Shown here: positions 34,746 to 48,300 of the stretch, one piece after another
Numbering within the stretch: the stretch's first letter is position 1
Layout: each line of letters opens with the position of its first letter
NCBI GenBank assembly: GCA_965153455.1
Contig: OZ234498.1
Location: 16,244,001-16,308,000 of the forward strand
Direction of reading: 5' to 3'
DNA length: 64,000 nucleotides
Source of the DNA: Sphagnum compactum
Lineage: Eukaryota; Bryophyta; Sphagnopsida; Sphagnales
Translations under genes and position numbers: made by a program
Notes under the pieces: model-generated
Database searches by the model: none
What the model was told of the DNA's origin: nothing
The model's input: the letters and a program-made list of their open reading frames with translations, nothing else

Positions 34746-35260
34746 CCAAGTTTAGGGATGAATGAATCAGTTTTATAGTCAAATGGTTATGGTGCAAAGG
34801 GCCAGGTCTGGAAGTATTCCAAAACCCAATTTGGACCAAAAGAATGGATCATGTGCATTATTTTCAATAAAGATATATTTTGTAAAAAAAAAGCTTGAAA
34901 ATGTGGTTACCATAACATTTTATTCATCTTCTATCTTTTTTAAAAAAATCGACATTCTCTTCACTACAAGGGATCCCTCGTATATGAAGGTTGGGAATTC
35001 TCTCTTACTGGCTGAAATGCATTACAATTGGACATTCTCAAAGATGGTCCATGGTTGGAAGAGGCAACACACATCTCTTGGAAATTTTGATTTCACCCTT
35101 ATATAATTGTGAGTAATCTCCACGATCCTTGCTCAACAAAAATAGGAAAAAACACCTAACAACAATTTGCACTATCTACAAACAACTCTAATATAATGTG
35201 CTTCAGTAACTTGAAGAATACCAAAAAGATGAGTAGGGAAAAAAACATATCCCTTTTTAT
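34746..35260. other. No supported gene
   Basis: A 114-codon open frame at 34762-35106 (+) has no recognisable motif. Nothing else was seen. Confidence 0.4.
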
Positions 35261-35870
35261 TGTGGTGTTTAGGGTTTAAAGAGTAGTAATTTTGTCGGAA
35301 AATTATCAAAAAATTCTTCCATTTTTACTTTTCAATTTTTTTTTTGAAAAAACATAATTTTTTTCTCTAACAATGTTTGAGCTTTGAGTCAACTATTTTG
35401 GGCGGAGACCACCGAAAATTCCCCCAATTTGCTTTTCAGAAAATTTAGAAAAAAAATTTATGATTAAGCACTAAGGGCCAACAATTTTGTAGAGGGAGGT
35501 TTCAAAACTTCCCCTCAATTTTACCTTTCAAAAAAAATTTGAAAAAATTTTGATTTTTTAATGATTGTGTTTAGGTTTTAAGGGAACAATTTTTTTTTGC
35601 AGGGGGAGGGGGGGGAAGGAACCGAAAAGTACATCCCATTTTACATTTTTTTAAAATAAGAAGAAAAGAATGATCCCATTTTATTGTTGTTTTAAACCTC
35701 GTGGGGTAGCAATTTTGTGGGGGCAACCATTAAAAATTCCCTCCAACTTCATTTTTTAGAAAAAAAAGAATTTTATATTATTATTGTGTTTAGGTCTTAA
35801 AGAGCAACAATTTTATGAGGAGCTACCAAAAAATCCCCTCCAATTTTATCTTTCAAAAAAATTATAAACA
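35261..35870. repeat. Degenerate tandem repeat of about 104 bp, five to six units
   Basis: GTGTTTAGGTTTTAAAG-like words recur near 35263, 35365, 35463, 35567, 35686 and 35787. Each is followed by CAATTTTGT, AATTCCCCCCAATTTTAC-like words and an A/T run. It ends in the degenerate unit at 35.87 kb. Confidence 0.7.
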
Positions 35871-37240
35871 TTAATAAAATATCATAAGTCAATGACTAAC
35901 ATATTATTTTGGAACCCACATGCTTTTGCTATTTTCATTAGGCCCACCTCTTTGAGGTAGGCCTAAAAAATGCCCCAAGGGCTCAAGCAACATTATCCAC
36001 AACTATCCATGTAGGATTCCAACCAGTTTTTTCATCCAAAGTCATATGCTTTGAGCCCTAAACTACCCTAGTGTAAACCCAAACTAACCACCCTTCATAG
36101 TTTGGACCAATAGGAACTTTAGATTTGTGTGGTCCCAAGCTCAAGCCTTCTAGTGTAAACCAATGTTGGTTAGATATGTGGAAAAATCTAGATATGCACA
36201 TGCATAATGGCCAGATATGCATGGAGTCATATTTGGAAGTGTTTTTTTAATAATATATGTATCTATGCATAATTGACAAAAGGGCGTTTGCATGATATGT
36301 ATATGTGTATTTGTATCCGGAAAATTTTGGTTTCGAGATATACAAATTTGAAATAAAGGATTGTGGGGGTTCCAAATATGAATTTTCACTATGCATATGT
36401 GTTGTATCACTATGCATATTCAGGGTTTAAGGGATGACGGATATAGCATCTCGCTCATTGTGAAGAGTGGGGGGGAAACTTTGCGTCATCATTGTCGAGC
36501 TTTTCACTTGAGAGTTTTTGCAAGTTCTTACATTAACTCGTTTAGGTGCATTGAAGCATTCTACATTCTACTCTTGGCTTTCGACGTCATTGGTGTTGCT
36601 TGAAAATTCTTGCAAATTCTTGTAAGTTCTTACATCAATTTGCTCACTTATGGATTTTACTTTTGGCTTTTAGCATTAGTGTTGCTTGATAGCTTTACAT
36701 TGATTTCCTTTTGTTGTTGCATGAGAGCTTTTGCAAGCTCTTGTGCCAACCATCAATGTTGTTGCCATTACTGGTTTGTCAAGTTTTTACAAGTGTTGTT
36801 CTCATCAAGCATAAGTGTTTTCGACCCCTTTGTTGAGTTTTGTTGAGTGCTTTGATTGTCAATTGCATTTTGTATCCATTCATCACTTTTGAGCTTTGAA
36901 CTTTCGACTACATTTTGTAAGTGTTTCTGGTTTTTGGTTTATGCCTCCAACTCTGAGTTAGTTGTGTTTTGTTGCTAAAGTTCCAAGCTCCAATTTGTTT
37001 CATGGTTTTTTGCTTGTATGTGTGCAACAAGCATGAAGCTTTAGATTTGTTTTATTCTTTCGTTAGAAGTTTGTTTCGCTTTGTGTGTTCATCAAGCATG
37101 AAACTTTAGGGTTTTGGTGTGTAAGTTTCTTATGGACAAAAAGCTTGTGCACATTTTAGACCTATTCAACTCAACAAAAGTATCTATGACCATAGTCAGG
37201 TAAGTTCTTATTCATAACCCCCATTTTTGTTGTTTTCCAT
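35871..37240. other. No supported gene
   Basis: Frames of up to 86 codons are without motifs. GCTTTTGCAAGTTCTTG-like words recur loosely at 36500-36760, perhaps the trace of an older repeat. Confidence 0.4.
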
Positions 37241-37247
37241 TTGGATA

Positions 37248-37660
37248 TGTCATGCTCATGAAGTGGGGTAGTTTAGGGTTTGGTGTTCAAATGTGTGTTA
37301 GATTGTTGTTTGAAGCTCCCTATTTCATTATGCATTTGAAGCTTTGGGATCTCCTTGTTTCAATATGGTTGAAGACTAAATTCAACTTAAGCTTGAAGAA
37401 TTTTAATTTTGATTTTTGTCATGTGCTCTTGAAGTACAATGGCATTTTAGGGTTTGGTGTTCAAGTGCATCTTCTTGTTACTTGAACTCCTTGTTTCACT
37501 ATGCATTTGAAACTTTGAGATCTCTTTGTTTCACTATGGCTAAAGACTAAATTTAATTGAAATTTGAAGAACTTTAATTCTAAATTTTGTCACGTGCTCC
37601 TAAGATATAGTGGCATTTTAAATTTAGTGTTCAAGTGTGTTTTCTTGCTATTTGGAGCTT
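37248..37660. repeat. Tandem duplication of about 170 bp, 2.5 units
   Basis: CATG(T)GCTC..GAAGT..TTTAGGGTTTGGTGTTCAA starts near 37250 and 37425, and a worn third copy starts near 37592. Shared inner words include TATGCATTTGAA, CTTTG.GATCTC and GACTAAATT. Confidence 0.7.
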
Positions 37661-37689
37661 TGCTTGAAATTTGTGTCATTGAAAATGTT

Positions 37690-39133
37690 AATGGAGTTGA
37701 TAAAATTATCCCTGATGTGAGCATAATCCCTTCTTGATTTCATAGCTTTTCAGGTGTGGAAAGTGTGCATCAATAACGATGTGATAATGACTTACCAACT
37801 ACCTCTAATGAGGTGTATTTTCAAGTTATGGAACAATAAACTTTGCTATGGAAACCGCACAACAAAACTTCTATTTGATGGAGTTTATTTGTTGTAAATG
37901 ACAACTTGCTTGTTGATATGTTGAATCCTCAAATGTTGAGGTGCATCATCTGTCGGTTTCGGTGAGCTTCTCGTAACATTCTAAACCATTTAGCTTTATT
38001 ATTAGAAACAACTTCATCAAGTATTGAAAAACTAATGGCATTACTCTTATGAGAACACATGTTGATAATGTTCATCCTCATTTTCTTGCTAAAAGAAAAT
38101 TTGTATTAAGTGAAAGGGCGGTGGTAAAGTTTTCTGAAACAAACTATAGATGACAACATGGGAAGAAAAAGGTTGGGGCAACTAATTTTGTAATCACTTC
38201 TTCTTTTGGGTCAATAAACCCATACAAGAATGCTGATGAAACACAACAAAGATTTATTGAGGACCTCGTGTTGTACATTTGCAAGGTTACATGCTTCTTT
38301 CAATGTTTGAAAACATTTGGCTAAAAATGTTAATATTGTTCCAATGTCCCCGCATTGTATTTACTTCTTGTTCTTCTCTCGTGGAATAGGTGCTTCTTGC
38401 AATGGTCACAAAGACCATGGAATTACATGTTTTGCCACATCTAAAATTAGTAGTTATTGTGTCTGCTAGCTTCAATTTTTGGATGTTTAAAGGTGGCATA
38501 GACACATTTGTTTTGATCATTAATTATTTAAATGAGGCTTGGACATTTAGGCATGCTATTAATAGCTTATTTGAAGTGCATGAAACAAGTGGAAATGCCA
38601 TGGCTTTGTAACTCCAATTTTTGCTAGAAAAAATTGGACTAATTCAATGGGTGATTGCTTTTGTGAAAGATGAGGGCAACAACTTGGGAACCATGGTTAC
38701 AACATTACGATTAATCAGCGATTGTGAACTGTCCAAGCTCTTATGGGTTTATGAAGGTACATGTTTTGGACATGTGATGTCTAAGACGTGTCAATATGTG
38801 ACGAATGATGATAAGGTTTGAGTGGGTCTAAATTTGGGAATGTCAAAGGTGTTTAAACAAGTTTGCAAAAAAAAATTACTTGGACAAAAAAATTAGGGAA
38901 AGGGAGGTAGGAGTGGGAAAATGCATGCATTGAGAATGGGATGTGGCATTAGAAGTTGAAAACTCCAATGAAAACTAGGTTTGCAAGTAAAATTATAATG
39001 TTTAGAAACTTTGGAATTCAAACAAGCCATTTTGTTATGTTATGGGAGGTAAAAGACATTAACATTGTAGCAAAAAGTTCTTAAAGCCCACGTCTAGGCC
39101 ATTATGAAAGTTGTCATTTACATTAGAAGAAAT
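37690..39133 (+). pseudogene. hAT transposase remnant 2, N-terminal and central part
   Basis: The translation has the words FNFWMFKGGIDTFVLIINYL, NSLFEVHETSGNAMAL and LIQWVIAFVKDEGNNLGTM. After LWVYEGTCFGHVMSKTCQY it continues through frame breaks to KLKTPMKTRFASKIIMF. These are the ordered blocks of a plant hAT family carrying a DUF659-type core. Stop codons and frameshifts kill it. The match ends at 39133, exactly where the CACTG element begins. Confidence 0.85.
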
Positions 39134-41566
39134 CACTGAAAATGCAACCAATGCATTTGTAATTACATTCAACCAATTGTCATTTGCAACTAGCTCTAAT
39201 TCTTTTTGCAACTATTTTGCACCTTTGACCATTTTTGCAATTATGTTATTACATTTGCAACTAATGATATCTTTGTCCTAATAATTCATCCTACACTCTA
39301 AAATTGTTTTCATCCATGCTCATGACCATATGTCCCATTAGTTGCAAATGGAAACAAACTTAGTCGCACCACTAGGGTGTCATATTATAAGATAATAAGA
39401 GCCCAGGGGTCCCAAGAGACCCTATCTAAGGTCTGCCCTTTGCCCCGTTTGTTGGGCCCTGTCCCCACAGGGACAAGGACTATCGCATTGGATCCAACAT
39501 CTTATCTATTTGCAGGGCCAACGTGTTTATGATGCCTTGTTGTTTACCTTGTGATATCTAATCACGTTTTGAGTCCATGTTCTGCGTACTTTTGGGTGAA
39601 AACACATTACAAGTGAGCCACTTTTCATCACTTTTCACGCAAAAAAATGATGTATAACAAGTATAATAGGTTGTGTAGTAAATTGAAATTTTGATGACAT
39701 TTTTTGGAAACCCCAAACATAAGAAAAATAATTTTAGAATGTGCATGACAACATTTTGGAATTCAAAGCTCATTCTGAATCAAAGTTAAGTTTGATCCAA
39801 TGGTTGGATGAAGAGAATTGAATAAAATCAATGTGCATATAATATATAACGTACATATTTTTAATAGCCATAGGGCCTCATGTTTGTGGTTCATGACACA
39901 TTACCAAACCAAAGAAAAATATAAAAATATATAATGCCCACCTATAAAATATTTTCCTTTTTTTTTAAAGGTAATGGTTTCTTCTCAAAATAAGAGTTTA
40001 TTATGCATCAAATACTCAAGAAGTGCAAAAATCACATTTTTTTAGTGGATTTTCAACCAAAATTTGTAAACTTTTAAATCATCAATATCACACACCACCA
40101 CAAAAATCATTACAAAATTCCACCCATAACCTTAGTTTTGAAATATATTTGCAATTTTTTATGTTTTGTGACGTGTATTTTTTCGACACAAATATATTTC
40201 ATATGTTCAAGTTTGTAAATGTTTGTTGGAGTTTCTTTTTAAATAACTAGTTTAAGTGTAAAGTTAATGTAAGAAAATTGAAATGAATAAAAATAATCCA
40301 AGATGTGATGTCCACATGTACCCAAAAAAATCAAATGCCAAAATCTCTATTTTTGTGATTACAATTTTGGGGGGCGTAATGTGCTTTCACCTTTTTGTTA
40401 AGTTCTATTAAAGGTATAATGGGGGTATGTTTTCATTGGTGTATTTATAAAGTTGTTTTAGTTTGTATTTACCCAAATCAACTACCTACCTACCTATATA
40501 TGCTTGCCTACCTAACCTAGCTTAACAACCTATTTACTTTTATGTTTACCTACCTATCTAACCTAGGTTTCCTACATACCTAACATAAGCTACCTAAGTA
40601 ATTGATGATTGATTGGTTACATTTATTTTTAATCAATTAATAATTAATGGTTCATACTTAATATTTATAGTTAATATTTCATAATTATTCAATATATTGG
40701 TTATTTATTTTTCTATGTGAACTATTAATCAATTATTTATAACTAATAAGCTGGTTATTTAATTATTATTTAATAACTTATAACTAATAAATTAGTTACT
40801 TAGTTACTTATCTATTTAGTTATATAATTTATAAAATTAAAAAGTAGGACAAACAAATGAGATAAACTTTCTAGTTACAACCTAGTTTGTAATTAAGTCG
40901 TAATTTTAATTTTTGTCCCATATGTTTTGTCTTCCATTTTCATCTTGAAAACTATATAATGAGGAGGCTTTGTCCTACACTTCCACATAAAAAAACAGAT
41001 GTCAATTGGGATGAGCCAATCAAAGGAACTTAACCCTTCAAAAAGTTTAACCCTAAATGTTAAACCTAAAAGAAATTTAAAATATTTACCTACTTGTTTA
41101 ACCTACCTACCTACTTACTAACCTAATTACTTACGTAGTACTACTTCTTTACCTACCTACCTACCTACATAGTCCCACCTACCTACATAAGTATTGATTT
41201 TAAATCATTTTGACCAAATTTCAAAATTCCATGTGGCATATTGGTATTATGCCATGTGTCATAATCTAAAATGATTAAAATAAATGATGAAGATCCACTA
41301 TCTATCTTTAAAACAAAAAAAATTTAAACCTTTTTCATTTGTCACTTGTCATCATGTAAGTTGCTAATTTTTATGGTAATGTATAGATGGCATACAATAG
41401 TATACAAATGGTGAAATATTTGTTGACCGTTGATTTCATCCACACTTGCAACTAATGTCTTATGCAACTTGTTTAATGCAATTAAACAATTTTTAGTAAC
41501 AAATGTCTTTTGCAATTAGAATATAGTTATAAATAAAAGTTGTTTTGTTCCAATTTTCCTTTAGTG
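39134..41566. mobile_element. CACTA-like non-autonomous element, 2.43 kb, inserted in hAT remnant 2
   Basis: It begins CACTGAAAATGCAACC and ends TTGGAATTTTCCTTTAGTG-like (CCTTTAGTG), so the short termini are inverted CACTRAA. Subterminal zones carry repeats of TTGCAACTAATG (about 39150-39360 and 41445-41525), as CACTA elements often do. The hAT reading is interrupted at precisely these two positions. No transposase is readable inside; the interior includes CTACCTAC-rich DNA. An exact 3-bp target duplication could not be confirmed. Confidence 0.6.
40480..41170. repeat. Degenerate CTAC/ACCT microsatellite zones
   Basis: Runs of CTACCTACCTAC occur at about 40482-40560, 41100-41125 and 41150-41195. 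They are interspersed with TTAATTATTTA-rich sequence. Confidence 0.7.
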
Positions 41567-42140
41567 TAATTGCTTGAATCCTATGGTGACAACATTGTGA
41601 TGAACCAATTTAGAGGCCACTGATTATTATTAGATGCCTTAGTTATTGCAATTAATTTAATTGTGGTTATGGAATCTAAAGCATATCCCCTTGATGGGAA
41701 TGAAACATTTGACCTTTTTGATGTTGAGCTCCACACATTAAGTGAAAACATGCAACATGAAGTTATCAAGGTACTTAAACCTTTTTTGGAATTTTTGAAG
41801 GCATTTGATTCCCATCAAGTTCACAATATGTTGGCCTTGATTTTGGATCCCCGTTTTAAATCTTTACGAGTTGTGAAATTTTTTGTGGGGCGCAACAATG
41901 CAATGTGCCTCCTATTGAGTATTATGTGAAAGAGATCATCCTTTTTCTAATGATTGTTTTTTATTGATTGAATCCTATTGTTGAAGCAGTTGTAACACCA
42001 TGTGGTGAACTTGTTTTCAAATTGAAGAAGAAGATAATAACATGTTCAATGTTGGAGCTTCCATGGAGGAATATTCATGGGCACTTGTTATTGCAAAACT
42101 TTCTTTATTTTGAAAGCTATCTATTCCATAATCTACATGT
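41567..42140 (+). pseudogene. hAT transposase remnant 2, C-terminal part
   Basis: It opens with LNPMVTT, and after a frame change reads NQFRGH..LLLDALVIAI. The frame 41663-41929 gives VLKPFLEFLKAFDSHQVHNM, then LALILDPRFKSLRVV. The LDPRFKSL block is typical of the same hAT family. It follows the 37.7-39.1 kb part without loss once the 2.43-kb insertion is left out. Confidence 0.85.
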
Positions 42141-42640
42141 GTAGATCCTCTTACTTGGTGGCGGACCTAGGGTTTGTTTTAAAATATTGTTTTCTTGGCC
42201 AAAAAATTCCTTGAATTCTTGGTTCTTAGATGGGTGTTTTGCCTTGTTGATGTTTTGACAGTTCTAAGGTGTTGTTACTTACAGGTGGAAAATCTTGATA
42301 GGATTATCATGGTGGTAAAAAACTGGCCAAAAGTTGTAGCTTATTATAAAAGAAAACATAAAAATGTAAAAAATGAAAATTTGGTTATGATTTGAAATTG
42401 TTATCATTTTTATAAACATAACATTGAATTTACAAGGGATCAGGACACTTTCAAAAATTCATATTTATTCAAAAATGATAAACAAAAGAACATGTCATGT
42501 ATTGGGACAACTATAAGCATTTATTATAACAAAGTGAAAAAAAAATTGTTCCAAAATTCACGTATGAAAAATTATTTTTTTAGGAAAAAAGACATGTAGT
42601 CCTTTTCTAAGTAATCATGTTGGTTCATTATATCTTGTTT
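42141..42640. other. No supported gene
   Basis: AT-rich sequence. It may hold further decayed hAT sequence, but no block is recognisable. Confidence 0.35.
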
Positions 42641-42644
42641 GCAC

Positions 42645-43045
42645 CTTCTAGGCCTTTTGTTTTTGTAGTTGACCAAGTTTTAGTTGATGCTATAGGGTTT
42701 TGGGCCTTTTGTTAGGGGTTGATGAAATTGTAAGTGATGTTGCGAGGTTTTAAGCCTTCTACTTTTGTTGTTGATCAAGTTGCAGTTGATGTTACTAGGT
42801 TCTAGGCCTTTTGTTTTTGTTATTGATCAAGTTGCAATATCAACATCAACTTTCGTATTAATGTTGTTGGGTTTTGGGCCTTCTATTTTTGTTGTTGATC
42901 AAATTGTAGCATCAACATCAACGTCCATACTGATGTTGCCAGGTTCTACGCCTTTTTTTGTTTTGTGATGAAGTTGTAGTAACTTTCTTATGTCCTATGG
43001 GCTTCTTGGCATTCTATTTTGTTGCTGATCAAGCTACAACATCTT
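42645..43045. repeat. Tandem repeat of about 51 bp turning into 72-bp units
   Basis: TTGGGCCTT or a variant recurs near 42649, 42701, 42751, 42803, 42875 and 42947, with GTTGTTGATCAAGTTGCA and GATGTT..TAGGTT between. The step changes from about 51 to 72 bp when CATCAACATCAAC is added. Confidence 0.8.
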
Positions 43046-45090
43046 TTTAGGTGGGTGGGTTGGGGTGTTAGGTGTTGGGGTGTTTTTGCAAGCAACTTGT
43101 GATGTAGTGGGCAGGGGTTCAATTCCCCCACAAGCTACTTGATTGCGAAGAATGAATTACAAAGTATGAAATTAGGGCTTAGGATTTCCAACTATGAGAT
43201 TAGCATGTGAACTTTACTATATATAATCGGTACAATTGATCAAAAATTTGAAAATTTGACAAATGCAGAACTGGCAATGAACGAAAAATTTCAATGAATG
43301 CATAACCATATCTACAATTTTATAAGAGAATTTTCAAAATATCCGGATGCATATCTTCTATTCATTTAAAAAAAAGAATATGCCCTATGCATATCCTCTA
43401 AACTAGTCTAAAATGCCATATCCAGCCAACACTGGTGTAAACCGCCCTGGGACCTTATTCTCATGAAACCCTTGTCTCCAGACCTTGCCTACCACTCAAA
43501 GTTGTAGGTTCCATTGCCATCTAAAAGTTTCAATTCTTGCCACAAACTTATTAAACTCCACTTTGAAACGATACTAATCAGCTGAATAAGATGATGCTGA
43601 GTGCAAATCCAAGCCACTTATAAGAATTCCCCCCCCTCCCTTCTTCAAAACAAATGAACAAATTCCAGTGCAAAGAAAGAAATATAAGAAGGAAATGCAA
43701 AATATCAGACCCTCAGGCTGAGTCCAAATCCTGTTTGAGCCAAGAAATGAAGGGTGTTGAGTATGTGAAGCAAACCATCATCATGTCGTCACTCTATCGG
43801 CTGTAGGCCATTGTCGGCACCACAAAATGTGATCAGCTCTGTCAGCAAAGTAGTAAATTTGGATCTAAGGAATCCAGGAGTTCTTCTTAAGGTTCACAAA
43901 CTTCAATTTCCAGCAGGAAAGGAGTTAAGAAAGTGTCACTCTAGATTGAAAACAGAAAATCAACACAAACACAGAAGCTGGAAAGAAGACAATTGAATCC
44001 AGAAGAGAGTAAAACAACTGTAGAGAGTAATACAACTGTATTAATGTAAGCCTAATGAACTCTAACAACAGCAAGTAGAAATGTAACATAGGCAGGCACA
44101 GCTGGTGGATCTGCAAGGAGTTGGGTGGAACCAACCCTACTGGTGCTGCTCACTGTAGATTGAAAGACTCTTCTAGTCTGTGTAGTTCCGAGAAACATCC
44201 ATTGCCTGCAGAAAGTATAATGCCTGAAAGAGGGGCTCCTTGGAGTCCAAGACTTTGTGGATGCACAAGCATCATGCAAAGAATGTTTTAGACTAGTGTT
44301 GGTATTGAAGTATAGAAAATTTAACACACCAATTCGGAATAGCCATAACACTTCTTTGAAGACATAATTGGAGTTCTAATAATATATATTGGAATGGATA
44401 CAAAGTTTCAAGAACATCCATTAAAACAACCTTTGCACTTATTTAGTGATATGAATGTGAATTTTGAGATGTCAAGTAACTCATTTACTAAGCAAAAAAA
44501 ATGTGGAAACAAAGGAATGGATATTTGGTTGTGGTGAAAGTTCATAGGCTGCTTTTTTGGGAATTCACATGCCCCCCCCACATTGGGCTTTACCTACACA
44601 TATCGATACCCTAACAAAGACATATCTAAAGCACGCACCACTTGATACCATGAGAGGCCAGGATCTGTTGACATGGTAGTGAAGTGTTGAGAGCAGAAAA
44701 TGGTTGATGTTCTACCGAGCCCAAACAATCCTAACTGCATTCCATTCCACAATCTGAAACAAATTATTTGGAAAGAGACATAATGCATGACTATTTTATT
44801 TGTCCTCATTGTATATAGATTTGTATTGTTTCACAATCTTCGTCTCTTGATCCAGCTCTTACAGAGTGGTTTACACTAAAACTGAACTCTACTTCCTGGT
44901 GTAGGTTGGCTACTCTCTTAATACTATAATATCCACATTGTTGTCTAGTCTTGCCTGTGGTTAATCACACAAGTTCAACTGATCTGTTTTAGTTTGTTGA
45001 TGTCCAGTCTTATAAATTCTCTGAATACATTTGCAGAGTTGTCATAGATCAGGCAATTCTTGTGAGAGGTTATTTCTATCCACTCTTCGT
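43046..45090. other. 3' flank of the phosphofructokinase gene, no further gene seen
   Basis: The part just below 45090 probably holds the 3' untranslated region of the minus-strand gene. Frames at 44052-44351 and 44594-44809 lack motifs. Confidence 0.4.
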
Positions 45091-45330
45091 TTATAGACCC
45101 CTGGTTGGTGCAGGATGAGGTAATGTTGATTCTGCAGATCCCAACATAGGTTTCAAACCAGGTGGGTTGAAATCTGGCTGCCCTGTGGATGTAACACATC
45201 TGTGATACATAATGCTCTTGGGGTCTACCATTCGAGGCTTTTGAATTAAAACTGGAATTGGCAAAAAACAGCAATGGGTGTTCACTATCCCTACAGTAAT
45301 GTTGGTATAGCCTGCAAATGCCCCATGGAC
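45091..45330 (-). CDS. PFK5: PFK last exon and stop
   Basis: It carries [20 protein letters not shown], then FLPIPVLI and [10 protein letters not shown], followed by a 25-residue Pro-rich tail to TAA at 45091-45093. Related proteins end within a few residues of QPDF. Confidence 0.95.
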   Translation of the reverse strand, partial: VHGAFAGYTNITVGIVNTHCCFLPIPVLIQKPRMVDPKSIMYHRCVTSTGQPDFNPPGLKPMLGSAESTLPHPAPTRGL

Positions 45331-48300
45331 CTGACACCATGCCAAGAGTGAAAATGATTGCCTTCCTTCACAGATACAATTGATTTTGGAAGGAAAAACA
45401 AGCCATTAATTTCTCTTTCTGGAGTAATATGTATCAATATTTCAAAGGATTAGTTACCCATAAGAAATGTTGGCTATTCTGTTACTATATAGCCTAGTTT
45501 ATGAGTATTTGATTTAGTATTGAAAGATATACTTCTGATAGACAAATCCCCAATTCTTTGGTTTTTAATTGTACAATCCTTTGCTTCAAAAAGAGCTTCT
45601 GGATGCAATGGTAAAATCTGGGTTTACTAAATGAAATAAAACATCAATGGTTTGCATGTTGAAGGCACTTTGCCTCAGTTGCACCCTCAATTGACAGAAA
45701 ATAATTATTTGAGCATGTGAATTTTTCCAGGCTCAAAAATTCAGATAATGGGTAAATACAAAATTGCAAACTGCAACGGACCAACTGGATCTGAGCCTGT
45801 GTCTATTGCTGAATAGAGGTGATGTTACATGTCAAGCTCCTCCCAGGGTGGTGTATGCACAAACTTGTTAGATTGTTTACCAAAAACACTGAATATGTTT
45901 ACAGACACGCATGCTTGTGGGATTGGCGATAGTAGATAATTGGTAATAGACATTCTACTGCAGAGATATAAAGGAATTCCTTCACTTGCAAGAAAACAAA
46001 CGAACCTAAATAACATATGGTGTGCACAGCAATACGTTGTCTCTGAAGAGATTTCCAGCATATATGATGACAGGAAGATGGAAACTCGGCAAAGTGTGAA
46101 GAATGAGAAAGAGAGAGAAAGTGTGCGCACCGCATTCTGGCCCAAAATGCTGCAAACAATGTGGTCTGAAGAATTACAAGGCAATGCTCGAATCATGTAG
46201 GTTGGGTCAATATATTTGGCATCAACTGGTACTTTAGCTTTACTGAAGAAGTCTTTCACCTGGCAACCACACAACAAAGTCACACACAAATGAACTGTAC
46301 AGCCTTCAACAAATGTGGTTGCACTATAGGCAAGGAGTCCACTGATCCATTGGCCAGCAGGCAGACTTCGAACCAATGTTTTTTTCTCAATTTTTTGATG
46401 TCAAATACATGGTGATCATCCATAACAAGATGGAACCATTTATTTCTATATAAATATATGAAGTGGAAATTTTCATGCATCATTCTACATTTCTGACTAC
46501 CAGTTCAAAATGTGGAAAAATAAATATGACAAAAAGGACCCTAAAAATCATCATTTTGAATGGCTGTTTTCAAAAAATAATTGCCAGTGTGAGAAAATTT
46601 GCCACCAAAAAAAAACAGTGCTTCCAGCAGAAGACTCTGAAGAAAGACAAAATCCTCTCCTTCAGTTCCTTGAAAGAAACCTGAATGTGAAAGAGTGCTT
46701 AGACTTGCTCCAAGTATCACACCATGTTGTGAATCTTTGAAGCTAACCTATTCTGGAATTTGATTTGCACTAAGTCAACCTAAAGTAGTTGATACCCAAG
46801 TCATCTCATGTCAAGACCTTTGTGTGTATATCCTGTTGTCTGCGATTTTTTTCATCTTAGTTGTATGTAATTTTGAGCTACAGTGAGGGGTCACTCCAAT
46901 GTTTTGCTAGAATCCAATGTGCATAATCCAACACTCAGGCAAGGGATTGTGTCATCCGGTGTTTGAATGTATACTTAGGATTCAATAATATAACTTAGCA
47001 ACACAAATGTCTGGTTCTCACAATGCAAATTCAAAACCATCATTAGTGGGGGAGACCTTGCTGGTGAACCACTTGCCAACGTCACCAAGGATGGGATTCC
47101 CAGAGGGATCTTTGCCCCCCACACCTTGCACAAGTTCCTGTAATCCATCCATGCACATTCTTTTCACCTTCTTTGTTTTCTTCTCTTCTTGGGGGCGGGG
47201 TGGGGTGAGGCTAGCTGAACTTTTCACACCATAGTATCTACATGGGTGCTGACTAAATCACTTACATAAGAGCACCACCATTCAAACTCATATTTTCAAT
47301 TCCATGGCAAGGTTGCCTTCATGTTCTGCAGTTGCTCATATTCATCGTACTTAGCAAATGTAGGATCATTACTCAATCAAAATTCATGTAATTTGACTAG
47401 GCAGGGGTTTTCATTTTTTTCATTTTTTAAGGGTTAGTTAGCTTTCACTAATCCTTATGGTTTGTTTTAGTCACAATGAGACACAATCCTCAAACTCCAA
47501 AAGTCTCAAAATTAACCTATAAACCCTGAAGAGACCACTTGCATACTTATTAGGGATTAAAGTATCATCAATCCTTCTATAACCCAAAAGATGCAATATC
47601 TATTAAGAGCAACTTCAACCTTAATGGATGAAGGCCTACATAAGTAACTCATTAACTGGTCAAGATTCCAGATTCTTGGCATGTTGATGAGATTAACACC
47701 TACTAAGGCATACAATAATAAAGTTTATCAACATTATACTTTCCCCTAGACCATGTTGTTGCCAATTTAAATCTGCAACATTCAAATTGAAGTTTGAATT
47801 TTGTTAAGCGACCAACTTTGCAATGTGTGACGGGGTTGTGAACAAAGTGAAATAAAGCATTATGAAGTAAGATAGTCCCACCTGACCAGCTCCTTCTGCA
47901 ATCACCACAACACAAAGTCCATTGTTTTCAATTCTTTTCTTCATGTATTCCAAAACTCCCCATTTTTCATCCATTGAGAAGGTCACCTACACCCAGATGT
48001 AAATTACTTTCATAGGAGCACACATCTTAAGTCTAATCATCCCAAATCTTCTTGCAGTGTTAAAACATGAATGGATCAGCCCAAAATAGTAACAAGTAAG
48101 CTATTTAGAACACAAACGCTTATGTCCTTTCCAAAAATATATTGTCCTCAAACCTTCCAAATTCTCAAATGATAATCAATGAGGCTAAAAATACAGCGTA
48201 TTATATAGTACCTTGACAGCTTCAGCACTAATCATATTATTTTCAAAAATGTTGTAATTTTTGAAAAAATAAATTCAAAGAGCAAAATTTTGTGAAGGAG

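Noticed and set aside
44975-45340. 121-codon minus-strand frame
   Set aside because: It is another reading frame of the last phosphofructokinase exon. The STGQPDF frame is the real one.
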